DNA of 64,000 bases from Devosia enhydra. GTDB taxonomy: Bacteria; Pseudomonadota; Alphaproteobacteria; Rhizobiales; Devosiaceae. The stretch covers positions 1,211,528-1,275,527 of the forward strand of contig NZ_FPKU01000001.1 of assembly GCF_900119845.1 (NCBI RefSeq), written 5' to 3'. Shown piece after piece: positions 1 through 9,683 of the stretch. A program made the position numbers and the translations under genes. Below the pieces are notes generated by a model that saw nothing but the letters and a program-made list of their open reading frames with translations, was not told the origin of the DNA and did not search any database. How positions within the stretch are numbered: the first letter of the stretch is position 1; every line of letters begins with the position of its first letter.

Positions 1-108
1 GAGTGATGTGGGACATGTCGGCTCCGCATTTGAAATCGGAGCGCAGAGTGCGTCGCCCCGCTGGGGCCGCGCAAACAATGGTTCGGAATGAAAGTGATGC
101 GAGGCGTG

Positions 109-273
109 TCAGGCGAGGTAGAACAACGCGGCCAGAACGAGGCTGAGCCCATGGCTGGCCACGCGTTGGGCAGACCGGTACGCGATACTGAAAAACCCGG
201 TCCACCCGCCACTGTGCGTGGCCCTGCCCCCCGCCGAGGGTGACGCAATACGAACCGGCGAGGCGTGACGCAT
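109..273 (-). CDS. Candidate small protein, 54 aa, unknown function
   Basis: This is a short open frame read from the sequence. It begins ATG CGT CAC GCC, with a GGAG Shine-Dalgarno seven bases upstream, and ends at TGA. The N-terminal half is Ser/Gly/Arg-rich. The C-terminus is hydrophobic (SLVLAALFYLA) and could be a membrane-inserting tail. Third codon positions are mostly G or C, as in the neighbours. Its start region is covered by two overlapping inverted repeats (271-308). I do not recognise a family. The next gene on the same strand (365-724) ends about 90 bases upstream, so it could be a downstream member of that transcript. It may be a chance ORF; conservation in relatives would decide. 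Confidence 0.35.
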   Translation of the reverse strand: MRHASPVRIASPSAGGRATHSGGWTGFFSIAYRSAQRVASHGLSLVLAALFYLA

Positions 274-308
274 ACGGCTACTCCGGACAAAAACCGTATG
301 TCCGGAGT
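271..308 (-). promoter_or_regulatory. Overlapping inverted repeats over the ribosome-binding site and start of the 54-aa ORF
   Basis: Two perfect inverted repeats overlap. ACTCCGGACA (280-289) pairs with TGTCCGGAGT (299-308) across nine bases. CATACGG (271-277) pairs with CCGTATG (294-300). In a minus-strand transcript the first stem would hide the GGAG ribosome-binding site. The second stem would hide the ATG start. The two stems share bases 299-300, so they are mutually exclusive at full length. The larger repeat could equally be a protein-binding DNA dyad. There is no T-run to make it an intrinsic terminator. Confidence 0.5.
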
Positions 309-364
309 TCTAGCAGCCGCCCCTTAAGGAAGTGTGGCCAAAGGGCAAACCAAAGGTAAACGGC

Positions 365-724
365 TCAGGCCGGGCGCAGCCGCCGCACCTCGAGGATGTC
401 CCCCGTGCAGGCGCGCACGGTCAAAAGATAGACCCAGCCGCCCCGTGTGCCGCGTGCCTCGATGAGCCCGCGGTTGTTCGGCGCCATGGTGACATTGGCA
501 TAGCCCTGGTCGCGGATGGCCTGCCGAACCGACGCGTCGGTCAGAAGGCAGAGCTGCGGCACGCGGATGCGGCCGTCGTCGCGGTCCCAGCCGAAGCCGA
601 AACTGAAGCCCTGCGCCTGGGCGGGCAGCGCCGCTCCCAGTGCAACGACGCCGGCCAGCGCCAGCGCGGCGATCCGGCGGCGGGCCGGCGATTTGAACGA
701 GACCGTTCGGTTTATTCTCGACAT
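365..724 (-). CDS. Small secreted protein, tandem paralog A
   Basis: This encodes 119 residues. The ATG at 724 is preceded by GAGAGG at good spacing, so the longer upstream reading (to 787) is not needed. The N-terminus is basic (RRRIAALALAG) and then hydrophobic, ending in ALPAQAQG, a typical Sec signal peptide with an AxA cleavage site. The mature part starts with a Phe/Gly stretch (FSFGFGWDRDD). It continues into a small domain with two Cys, Cys-Leu-Leu-Thr-Asp and Ala-Cys-Thr-Gly, and the pattern VRxAIRDQGY...GGWVYLLTVRACTG. The gene upstream (809-1279) has the same architecture. Function is unknown; the two Cys may form a disulfide in the periplasm. Secretion is well supported. Confidence 0.8.
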   Translation of the reverse strand: MSRINRTVSFKSPARRRIAALALAGVVALGAALPAQAQGFSFGFGWDRDDGRIRVPQLCLLTDASVRQAIRDQGYANVTMAPNNRGLIEARGTRGGWVYLLTVRACTGDILEVRRLRPA

Positions 725-808
725 GGCCACCTCTCGGGGAATGGGCGCAGCCCCCAGTCCGGATGGACTGAGGGCTTTGCCTCTCAACTTAGCGCGTCAC
801 GGCCGGTT

Positions 809-1279
809 TCAGAAGTTGAACTGGAGACCGAAGCCCGGCCCGCCGGGGCCGCGACCACCGCCGCCACGGCGCAGGCGCTCGACGCGATCGACCTCGCCCG
901 TGCAGCGGTTGACCCGCATCGAATACCAGCCGCCGCCACGGTGCCAGCGTGCAACCACCTCGACACGGTCGCGACCCAGTTCGCGGCGGACCTCGACGTC
1001 GCGAAAGCCGTAATCCTGCACGGCGCGACGCACTTCGCGGTCATTCATGCACCAGCGGCCGGGACGGTCCCAGTTCGGGCCGCCGGGCCGGCGCTGGTCG
1101 TTGCCGAACCCGAAGGAGAAGCTGTTGGGGCCGCTGGGGCCGACGCCGAGCTGGAAGTTGAAGCGCGGCTCGGCCTGCGCCTGCGCCGGCATCGTCGCCA
1201 TGACGGTGGAAGAGCCGAGGACGAGGGCCAGGAGCGCAGCGCGTCCGGCAGACTTGAACTTGGCGGTGGTGGTGCTCAT
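809..1279 (-). CDS. Small secreted protein, tandem paralog B
   Basis: This encodes 156 residues. The chosen ATG at 1279 has a GAGGAG ribosome-binding site; upstream in-frame codons to 1432 lack one. The signal peptide runs from AGRAALLALVLGSS to MPAQAQAE. The mature protein has FNFQLGVGPSGPNSFSFGFG, then CMNDREVRRAVQDYGFRDVEV, GGGWYSMRVNRCTGEVDRVERLRRG and a Gly-rich tail ending GLQFNF. Two Cys, a VRxAVxDYGF segment and a GGW-Y/V-CTG segment align with the downstream gene, so the pair is a tandem duplication. It is transcribed divergently from parE across a region holding a LexA-type box. No function can be assigned. Confidence 0.8.
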   Translation of the reverse strand: MSTTTAKFKSAGRAALLALVLGSSTVMATMPAQAQAEPRFNFQLGVGPSGPNSFSFGFGNDQRRPGGPNWDRPGRWCMNDREVRRAVQDYGFRDVEVRRELGRDRVEVVARWHRGGGWYSMRVNRCTGEVDRVERLRRGGGGRGPGGPGFGLQFNF

Positions 1280-1363
1280 CGTGAAGCTCCTCGATCTGCG
1301 GGGTGTTGCCCGCTTGTGAGCCTTGTTGTGCACTCTCGTGCTTGAACGCTCCCGGAACCCTCT

Positions 1364-1378
1364 GTTCATCTTCCGTTC
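1364..1378. promoter_or_regulatory. Candidate LexA (SOS) box upstream of parE
   Basis: GTTC-ATCTTCC-GTTC matches exactly the alphaproteobacterial LexA operator GTTC-N7-GTTC. It ends 76 bases before the TTG start of parE and lies about 85 bases upstream of the divergent secreted-protein gene, inside the shared promoter region. The match is seen in the sequence; regulation by LexA is inferred. With eight fixed bases, chance occurrence in a genome is not negligible, but the position is right. Confidence 0.55.
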
Positions 1379-1454
1379 ATCTCGCAGCTGTGCTAGCCAG
1401 CAGGGTGCATAGCGCGGTGGACCCCCGTCCAACGCCTTTTATGGAGGCGACAGC

Positions 1455-3500
1455 TTGAGCCACGATCTGTTTGGAGCAGCGATGGATCCGGCAGCGGAAA
1501 CGGCGCGCACTCCGTCAGGATCGCCGACTCCTGCCCCCCAGCCGCGATCCCGCGCCCAGCAGCCGGCCGCCGCGGCAGCCCACACCTATTCGGCAGCCGA
1601 TATCGAGGTGCTCGAAGGCCTCGAGCCCGTGCGCCGCCGCCCGGGCATGTATATCGGGGGCACCGACAGCAATGCGCTGCATCACCTCTTCGCCGAGGTG
1701 ATCGACAATTCGATGGACGAGGCCATTGCCGGCCACGCCACGCGGATCGAGGTGCATTTCGGCGAGGATGGCTATCTGACCGTCACCGATAACGGCCGCG
1801 GCATTCCCGTCGAGAACCACCCGAAATTCCCCGGGCGCTCGACCCTCGAAATCATCATGACCACGCTGCATGCCGGGGGCAAATTCGATTCCAAGGCCTA
1901 CGAAACCTCCGGCGGCCTGCATGGCGTCGGCGTCTCGGTGGTCAATGCGCTGTCGGATGATCTCGTCGTCGAGGTGGCGCGCGACCAGATGCTCTATCGC
2001 CAGCGCTTCCAGCGCGGCAAGCCGGTGACGGCGGTCGAAACCGTCGGCCGCGTCAACAATCGGCGCGGCACCAGCACCCGCTTCCATCCCGACCCCGAAA
2101 TCTTCCGGGACAAGGCCCAGTTCTCCGCTGCCCGCCTTTTCCGCATGACGCGGGCCAAGGCCTATCTCTTCGGCGGCGTCGAGCTGCGCTGGTCGTGCGA
2201 TGCATCGCTGGCCACCAGCGAAGTGCCGGAAAAGCAGAGCTTCCATTATCCCGGCGGTCTCAAGGATTTTCTTGAGGACCGGATCGCCGGCGAGCCCCGC
2301 ATCACCGACGAAATCTTCTCGGGCCGCTCCGGCAAGCCGGGCAGTCACGGCGCTACCGAATGGGCGATTGCCTGGTGCCTCGGCGATGGCTTCGTCAACT
2401 CCTACTGCAACACCGTCCCCACGGCCGAGGGCGGAACCCATGAGAGCGGCCTGCGCGTCGCGCTGTTGCGCGGGCTGCGCAATTACGCTGATCTCACCGG
2501 CAACAAGCGCGCTTCTGCCCTGACGGCCGAGGACGTGCTGGGCCACTGCAGCGCCATGCTCTCGGTATTCGTGCGCGAGCCCGAATTCGTCGGGCAGACC
2601 AAGGACAAGCTATCCTCCCCCGAGGCGACCCGTATCGTCGATACCGCCCTCAAGGACGCGTTCGACCACTGGCTCGCGGCCTCGCCCGCACAGGCCAGCA
2701 AGCTTCTCGACTGGAGCATCGAGCGCGCCGAGGAGCGGCTGCGCCGCCGCAAGGAAAAGGAAGTCGACCGCCAGAGCGCCACGCGCAAGCTGCGCCTGCC
2801 CGGCAAGCTGGCCGATTGCACGCAGACGGCGGCGCAGGGCGCCGAGATCTTCATCGTCGAGGGCGATTCGGCGGGCGGCAGCGCCAAGCAGGCCCGCGCC
2901 CGCGCCAGCCAGGCGGTTCTGCCGCTGCGCGGCAAGATCCTCAACGTCGCCGGCGCCAGCCGCGACAAGGTCCAGGCGAGCCAGGCGATTTCCGACCTCA
3001 TCCAGGCGCTGGGCTGCGGCACGCGCGATCGCTATCGCGAGGATGATCTGCGCTACGACAAGGTCATCCTGATGACCGACGCCGATGTCGATGGCGCCCA
3101 TATCGCGACGCTGCTGATGACCTTCTTCTACCAGGAGATGCCCAAGCTCATCGAGAACGGCCATCTGTTCCTGGCGCTGCCCCCGCTCTACCGCATCACC
3201 CAGGGCGGCAAGACGCTCTATGCGCGGGACGACGCCCATCGCGACGAGTTGCTCGAAACCGAATTTTCGGGTCGCGGCAAACCGGACATCACCCGCTTCA
3301 AGGGCCTCGGCGAGATGCCGCACGCGCATCTGCGCGAAACCACCATGGATCCGCGCACCCGCACGCTCTTGCAGGTGCGCATCGTCGATGATCGCGACGA
3401 AACGCGCCTCACCGTCGATCGCCTGATGGGCAACAAGCCGGAAGCGCGGTTCGATTTCATCCAGGCCAATGCTGCCTTCGTGACCGATCTGGACGTCTGA
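1455..3500 (+). CDS. parE: DNA topoisomerase IV subunit B
   Basis: This is the ATPase/TOPRIM subunit that acts with ParC to decatenate daughter chromosomes. It has 681 residues. A TTG start is preceded by GGAGG at seven bases. A Pro/Ala-rich leader of about 45 residues comes before the GHKL ATPase: EVIDNSMDEAIAG, DNGRGIP and GGLHGVGVSVVNALS. The TOPRIM domain has EGDSAGGSAKQAR at about 469-481 and DADVDGAH at about 542-549. The C-terminus keeps RFKGLGEM. The length, and the NVAGASRDK following LPLRGKIL, fit ParE better than the longer GyrB. It stands alone under the candidate LexA box. Confidence 0.93.
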   Translation: MSHDLFGAAMDPAAETARTPSGSPTPAPQPRSRAQQPAAAAAHTYSAADIEVLEGLEPVRRRPGMYIGGTDSNALHHLFAEVIDNSMDEAIAGHATRIEVHFGEDGYLTVTDNGRGIPVENHPKFPGRSTLEIIMTTLHAGGKFDSKAYETSGGLHGVGVSVVNALSDDLVVEVARDQMLYRQRFQRGKPVTAVETVGRVNNRRGTSTRFHPDPEIFRDKAQFSAARLFRMTRAKAYLFGGVELRWSCDASLATSEVPEKQSFHYPGGLKDFLEDRIAGEPRITDEIFSGRSGKPGSHGATEWAIAWCLGDGFVNSYCNTVPTAEGGTHESGLRVALLRGLRNYADLTGNKRASALTAEDVLGHCSAMLSVFVREPEFVGQTKDKLSSPEATRIVDTALKDAFDHWLAASPAQASKLLDWSIERAEERLRRRKEKEVDRQSATRKLRLPGKLADCTQTAAQGAEIFIVEGDSAGGSAKQARARASQAVLPLRGKILNVAGASRDKVQASQAISDLIQALGCGTRDRYREDDLRYDKVILMTDADVDGAHIATLLMTFFYQEMPKLIENGHLFLALPPLYRITQGGKTLYARDDAHRDELLETEFSGRGKPDITRFKGLGEMPHAHLRETTMDPRTRTLLQVRIVDDRDETRLTVDRLMGNKPEARFDFIQANAAFVTDLDV

Positions 3501-3555
3501 AGCAGGGGAATCGGCCCCAGAGGCCCGAGATTGCCGCAATTGCGGCCGAATGCCG

Positions 3556-3583
3556 TTGACTCACAAGGGGTTTCGGCTATGTT
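3556..3583 (+). promoter_or_regulatory. Candidate sigma-70 promoter for the DEAD-box helicase gene
   Basis: TTGACT (3556-3561), a 16-base spacer and TATGTT (3578-3583) lie about 90 bases upstream of the helicase start, in the only intergenic space before it. Confidence 0.45.
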
Positions 3584-3670
3584 CCGCGTCGGTCAAGGGT
3601 ATAGACCCCTCGGCAGGCTCGGCCACGCGCTCATGCCGCCATTTCACCCGCCCTTGCTTGGACAAAGAAT

Positions 3671-5161
<1,491 letters not shown>

Positions 5162-5166
5162 GTTTG

Positions 5167-5192
5167 CTGCGGCGCGCTTGCGCGGGCCGCAG
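5167..5192 (+). terminator. GC-rich hairpin after the helicase gene
   Basis: CTGCGG (5167-5172) pairs with CCGCAG (5187-5192), with further GCGC pairing inside. It lies six bases after the helicase stop. No T-run follows, so termination is uncertain. Confidence 0.35.
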
Positions 5193-5308
5193 AAACATCG
5201 CGCATTTTATGCAGAAATCCCCGTTGTTTTACTGAGGGATTTACCGGCCGTTAAGCGCCCAGGGCCGATGATCCGCACCGCGTCGTCAGCTGTGAGTGTG
5301 GGGCTTGC

Positions 5309-6358
5309 GTGTCTGAACAGGAATTCCGAAGAGCACTGGGCTATGGCAATGCCGCGCTGGATCTGCTCAAGCGCGGCTCCATCCCGCCCTATCCGCAATT
5401 CTACGAGCTGTTCTACACCTATTCCACCGGGGTCAATCCGGAGCTGAATTCGCGCGTCAACGCCATCTTTCGCGAAGGCGGCGCCTCGTCCGAACTGGCC
5501 CAACGGCTTTATGACGAGTTCCTCAAGGCGCAGGATACCAACGAGCGCATCAGCAGCGTCTCCGAGCGCATGTCGCGGCGGCTCGAGGCGGTGCATGATG
5601 CCATCGATACCGCCATGGCCTCCGCCAGCGCCTATTCCGGCACGCTCGAAACCGCGAGCTCGGATCTCGATGGCGCAGGCGATGCCGGCAGCCTGCGAGC
5701 CCTGGCGCAACGCCTGCTCGATGAGACCCATGCCATGCAGCAGGCCAACGAGCAGCTCGAGACCAAGCTCGAAGCCTCGCGCCAGGACATCGCCGACCTC
5801 CAGCGCGATCTCGACGAGGTCCGCCGAGATTCGATGCTCGATCCCCTCACCCGCATCGCCAATCGCCGCACCTTCGACGAAGGCCTGATCCATGCGATGC
5901 AGGATGCGGCCGGCAACGGGCACCAGCTCAGCCTGCTGCTGCTCGATATCGATCACTTCAAGCGCTTCAACGATACCTGGGGCCACCAGACCGGCGATCA
6001 GGTGCTGCGCCTCGTCGCCATGACGCTCAAATCCAACATCAAGGGTCGCGACATGGCGGCCCGTTATGGTGGCGAGGAGTTCGTCGCCATCCTGCCCCAG
6101 ACCGATCTCGACGGCGCGCGCATCGTGGCCGACAATATCCGGCGCGCGATCCAGTCCAAGGAGCTGCTCAAGCGCTCCACCAACGAAAAGCTTGGGCGCA
6201 TCACCGCTTCGCTCGGGGTTGCGAGCTTCCATGTCGGGGAGAGTGCCGGCACGCTGATCGAGCGCGCCGACCGCTGCCTCTACGCCGCCAAGCATGCGGG
6301 CAGAAACCGCGTCTATTCGGAAATCGAGCTGCAGCTGCGCGATACCGCAGCGGCCTGA
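5309..6358 (+). CDS. GGDEF-domain diguanylate cyclase
   Basis: This 349-residue protein has a GTG start. It is predicted to make cyclic di-GMP from GTP. The N-terminal 100 residues (GYGNAALDLLKRG, PQFYELFYTYSTG) form an alpha-helical sensor-like region. A coiled coil follows (EQLETKLEASRQDIADLQRD), then the GGDEF domain from about residue 175 with DPLTRIANRR, LLLLDIDHFKRFND and the active-site GGEEF at 254-258. No transmembrane segment is visible, so it is probably cytoplasmic. The position of the allosteric inhibitory RxxD site reads KGRD, so product inhibition may be weakened. It converges on sufA with only a few bases between stops. Confidence 0.9.
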   Translation: MSEQEFRRALGYGNAALDLLKRGSIPPYPQFYELFYTYSTGVNPELNSRVNAIFREGGASSELAQRLYDEFLKAQDTNERISSVSERMSRRLEAVHDAIDTAMASASAYSGTLETASSDLDGAGDAGSLRALAQRLLDETHAMQQANEQLETKLEASRQDIADLQRDLDEVRRDSMLDPLTRIANRRTFDEGLIHAMQDAAGNGHQLSLLLLDIDHFKRFNDTWGHQTGDQVLRLVAMTLKSNIKGRDMAARYGGEEFVAILPQTDLDGARIVADNIRRAIQSKELLKRSTNEKLGRITASLGVASFHVGESAGTLIERADRCLYAAKHAGRNRVYSEIELQLRDTAAA

Positions 6359-6362
6359 AGCC

Positions 6363-6737
6363 TCAGGCGCTGGCGCGCGCTTCGCTCAGCGATTTGAGGT
6401 CCGCGGCCTTGAGGTGCACGCTTTCCCCGCACCCGCACGATCCCGTCTGGTTGGGATTCTTGAAGGTGAAGCCCGAGGTCAGCAGCGTTTCCTCGAAATC
6501 CATCACTGTTCCCAGAAGGAACAGCGTCGCCTTGGGTTCGATATAGACATTGACACCCCTGTCGGCGACGTGGTCGTCGCCTGGCACCGGCTCGGCCACA
6601 TAGGTCATGGTATAGGCCATGCCCGCACAGCCGGCATTCTTGACGCCGACGCGCACCCCGGTCACCGGCTTGTCGGAATCGGCCATGATCTCGCGAACCC
6701 GCTCGGCGGCGGCTTCGGTCAGCGACATGATCTTCAT
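6363..6737 (-). CDS. sufA: HesB/IscA-family Fe-S assembly protein (SufA)
   Basis: This is an A-type carrier that receives Fe-S clusters from SufBCD and passes them to target enzymes. From the ATG at 6737 (GAAAGGTG ribosome-binding site) it has 124 residues. It carries the three conserved Cys, C37 (NAGCAGMAY), C101 and C103 (GSCGCGES). An earlier in-frame ATG at 6776 would add 13 residues but has a poorer ribosome-binding site. It is the last gene of the suf operon and is transcribed behind the SufT-like gene. Family assignment is firm; calling it SufA rather than IscA rests on operon context. Confidence 0.9.
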   Translation of the reverse strand: MKIMSLTEAAAERVREIMADSDKPVTGVRVGVKNAGCAGMAYTMTYVAEPVPGDDHVADRGVNVYIEPKATLFLLGTVMDFEETLLTSGFTFKNPNQTGSCGCGESVHLKAADLKSLSEARASA

Positions 6738-6787
6738 GCGGCACCTTTCATCGTCATAAGACGATATATAGGACATCCAGCGTCAGA

Positions 6788-7180
6788 TTACCACCAGTTG
6801 AGAGCGACCTGCGCCTCTTCGGACATGCGGCTCGCATCCCATGGCGGATCGAACACCATGTTGACCGTAACGTCCTGGATGCCCTCGACGTTGCGCGCCG
6901 CATTTTCCACCCAGCCCGGCATTTCGCCGGCCACCGGGCAGCCCGGCGCGGTCAGCGTCATGTCGATGGTCAGGTTGCGGTCATCGTCGAGATCGACCTT
7001 GTAAATGAGGCCAAGCTCGTAGATGTCGACGGGAATTTCGGGATCGTAGACGGTCTTGAGCGCCGCGATCAGGTCGGCGGTGATGCGCTCCACATCCCCC
7101 GCCGGGATCGAGGCGGCGACGCTGGGCGTGATACGGACGCCATCGGCTGCCGCTGCGCTTTCGGAGATGTCTTCTGTCAT
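6788..7180 (-). CDS. sufT: SUF-associated MIP18/DUF59-family protein (SufT/PaaD-like)
   Basis: This 130-residue protein has the DUF59 signature DPEIPVDIYELGLIY and the conserved Cys in TLTAPGCPVAGEMP, followed by VNMVFDPPWD and MSEEA. Members of this family help mature Fe-S proteins. It sits between sufS and sufA, its usual place in alphaproteobacterial suf operons. The start could be TTG at 7186 or ATG at 7180; both are a few bases after the sufS stop, so translation is probably coupled. The symbol sufT follows the usual name for SUF-linked DUF59 proteins. The exact biochemical role is inferred. Confidence 0.85.
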   Translation of the reverse strand: MTEDISESAAAADGVRITPSVAASIPAGDVERITADLIAALKTVYDPEIPVDIYELGLIYKVDLDDDRNLTIDMTLTAPGCPVAGEMPGWVENAARNVEGIQDVTVNMVFDPPWDASRMSEEAQVALNWW

Positions 7181-7189
7181 GATCAAGAC

Positions 7190-8410
7190 CTAGCTGAAGA
7201 AACGGCGCGCCTTTTCGATGCCTTCGACCAGCGCATCGATATCGTCCTTGCCGCTATATAGGCCGAGCGACGCGCGGCAGGTAGAGGTAACGCCAAACCT
7301 TTGCAGCAGCGGCATGGCGCAATGGGTGCCGGCGCGCACCGCGATGCCGTAGCGATCAAGGATCGTCGCCACATCATGGGCATGGGCGCCACGCATCTCG
7401 AACGAGAAAATGCCGCCCTTGCCCGGAGCATCGCCGATCAGCCGCAGGTCGTTGATCCGCCGCAGGCGTTCGGTGCCATAGGCGGTGACCTCGGCCTCGT
7501 GCGCCGCAATCGCATCGCGTCCGATCGCCTCGACATAGTCGATGGCCGCTCCCAGCCCGATGGCCTGCACGATGGGCGGCGTACCGGCCTCGAACCGGTG
7601 CGGCGGCTCGTTATAGGTCACGCCCTCGCGCGTCACCGTGTCGATCATCTCGCCGCCACCCTGATAGGGCTGCATGCGGGCCAACAGATCGCGCTTGCCG
7701 TAGAGCACGCCGATGCCGGTCGGCCCGTAGAGCTTGTGGCCGGTCATCACGTAGAAATCGACATCGAGCGCCCTGACGTCGACCGTCTGGTGCACGACGC
7801 CCTGACTGCCATCGACGAGCACCGGGATGCCCCGCGCATGCGCCATCTCGACGATCTCGGCGATCGGCAGGATGGTGCCGGTGACATTCGACATCTGCGT
7901 GATGGCCACCATGCGCGTGCGCGAGGAGAGGCTCGCCGCGAACGCATCGAGGCTGAAGCTGCCATCGTCGGCAACATCGACCCAGCGGATCACCGCGCCC
8001 TTGCGCTCGCGGTGGAAATGCCAAGGCACGATATTGGAATGGTGCTCGAGGATCGAGAGCACGATCTCGTCGCCCTCCCCGATCGTCGGCCCCAGAAAAC
8101 TCTGCGCCACGAGGTTGATGGCCTCGGTGGTGGATTTGGTGAAAATGATCTCGTCGAGGCTGCCGGCGCCTAGAAACCGCCGCACCCGCTCGCGCCCGCC
8201 CTCATAGGCTTCGGTGGCGCGGTTGGCGAGCGTATGCAGGCCACGATGCACATTGGCATATTCGTGCCGGAAGGCATGGTCCATGCGATCGAGCACCTGC
8301 ACCGGCTTTTGCGCCGATGCGCCGCTGTCGAGATAGACCAGCCGATTGCCGTGGATTACCTCCGAGAGGATCGGGAAATCGGCGCGGACGCTTGCAAGAT
8401 CGAAAGTCAT
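7190..8410 (-). CDS. sufS: Cysteine desulfurase, SufS type
   Basis: This PLP enzyme takes sulfur from L-cysteine as an enzyme-bound persulfide for SufBCD. It has about 406 residues from ATG 8410. Visible features are the N-terminal DFPIL...LVYLDSGASAQKP, EHHSNIVPW, the PLP-binding Lys in MTGHKLYGPTGIG and the active-site Cys in RAGTHCAMPLL, in the short-loop form typical of group II enzymes. A GTG at 8431 is an alternative start but lies almost on top of the ribosome-binding site. No sufE is visible nearby. The operon also carries a second, group I desulfurase at its head. Confidence 0.93.
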   Translation of the reverse strand: MTFDLASVRADFPILSEVIHGNRLVYLDSGASAQKPVQVLDRMDHAFRHEYANVHRGLHTLANRATEAYEGGRERVRRFLGAGSLDEIIFTKSTTEAINLVAQSFLGPTIGEGDEIVLSILEHHSNIVPWHFHRERKGAVIRWVDVADDGSFSLDAFAASLSSRTRMVAITQMSNVTGTILPIAEIVEMAHARGIPVLVDGSQGVVHQTVDVRALDVDFYVMTGHKLYGPTGIGVLYGKRDLLARMQPYQGGGEMIDTVTREGVTYNEPPHRFEAGTPPIVQAIGLGAAIDYVEAIGRDAIAAHEAEVTAYGTERLRRINDLRLIGDAPGKGGIFSFEMRGAHAHDVATILDRYGIAVRAGTHCAMPLLQRFGVTSTCRASLGLYSGKDDIDALVEGIEKARRFFS

Positions 8411-8467
8411 GGGTCCAGTTCCGTTCTTCACCCCTCCGATGGCCGGAGAGGCGAAGGTGCCATCACG

Positions 8468-9676
8468 TCAGTTGCCCAGCGGCCAGCTGTCGATCACCGC
8501 CTGCAGCGCTTCGTTGAGTTCGGCATCCTCGATGCCGTCCAGCAGTTCGGCGAGGAAGGCGCGCACCAGCATGGTCTCGGCCTCGGCCTTCGGAATGCCG
8601 CGGCTCATCAGGTAGAAAAGCGAATCCTCGTCGAGCTGGCCGCAGGTCGATCCATGGCCGCACACCACGTCATCGGCATAGATTTCGAGCTCGGGCTTGG
8701 ACAGAATCTCTGCTTCGTCCGACAGCATCAGCCCCTGCGCCATGAACTTGGCGTCGGTCTTCTGCGCATCGCGCGCCACCACCAGCCGGCCCTGGATCAC
8801 AGATTTGCTGCGCCCGCGCGCGATGGTCTTGAACAAAGGCTTGGACGATGTGTGCGGCACCGCATGGGTCGCATCCATCGTGATGTCGGCATGCTGGCCA
8901 TCTGCCACGAGGTTGAGCCCCGTGATTTCGCCATAGGCGCCCGCGCCCTCGTAATAGGGAAAGAGGTGTGTCCGTGCGAGCCCTGCCCCGGCATGGATGG
9001 CAAGGGTGCGCAGCTGGGCGGCCTCGGCGAGGCGATATTCGTTGGTGGCGAAATGGGCTGCCTTGCGGCTCGACCGGTCGATCGTCACATGCGTCAGCCG
9101 GGCGCCCTTGCCGAGCGCAACATAGGTCGCGTGATTGGCGACATGGGCGGCGTCCGAGCCCGAATAGCTCTCGACGATCGTGGCGCTGGCGCCATCGGCG
9201 ACATAGACCTTGACCGAAGACAGCGTGTGGCCCGCTCCGCCCTCGCTGCGCCGGTCGATATGGATCACCGGATCGACGCTGCCCTCGAGCGTCAGCGACA
9301 GGCTGCGATCGACCAGCGCGCCATTGAGGCGAACCAGCACATCGTCGCGCGCCGAGAGCGCCGAGCCCTCGGAATGGCCGAGGATCACGCCTGCCGGCGC
9401 AGTGCCCGTGTTCTGGATTTCGCCATTGACGATCATCACCCGGAAGCTGCCTGGAACCTCGAAGGCGGCCGGGCCGGTGCCCGTCGCAGCCTTGGCGATG
9501 GCCGGCACGCTGCGCAGCAGCGTCTTCAAATCGGTGTAATGGTAGCTCTCGACCCGCCGAGTGGGCAGGCCCGAACCGGCCAGCCGCTCGGCCTCGGCGG
9601 TGGCGCCGGCCGCTTTCAGCTGCTCGATGAGAACGGTCTCGGCCGGGCCGAGCCTTACGGGCACATGCATGGTCAT
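8468..9676 (-). CDS. sufD: Fe-S cluster assembly scaffold protein SufD
   Basis: SufD pairs with SufB and the ATPase SufC to build Fe-S clusters. The ATG at 9676 has a GAGGCGGG ribosome-binding site overlapping the sufC stop and gives 402 residues; longer upstream readings run into sufC. The protein has the all-beta core typical of SufB/SufD and the conserved C-terminal segment ADDVVCGHGSTCGQLDEDSLFYLMSRGI. The spacing of seven bases from sufC indicates coupled translation. Confidence 0.93.
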   Translation of the reverse strand: MTMHVPVRLGPAETVLIEQLKAAGATAEAERLAGSGLPTRRVESYHYTDLKTLLRSVPAIAKAATGTGPAAFEVPGSFRVMIVNGEIQNTGTAPAGVILGHSEGSALSARDDVLVRLNGALVDRSLSLTLEGSVDPVIHIDRRSEGGAGHTLSSVKVYVADGASATIVESYSGSDAAHVANHATYVALGKGARLTHVTIDRSSRKAAHFATNEYRLAEAAQLRTLAIHAGAGLARTHLFPYYEGAGAYGEITGLNLVADGQHADITMDATHAVPHTSSKPLFKTIARGRSKSVIQGRLVVARDAQKTDAKFMAQGLMLSDEAEILSKPELEIYADDVVCGHGSTCGQLDEDSLFYLMSRGIPKAEAETMLVRAFLAELLDGIEDAELNEALQAVIDSWPLGN

Positions 9677-9683
9677 TCCCGCC

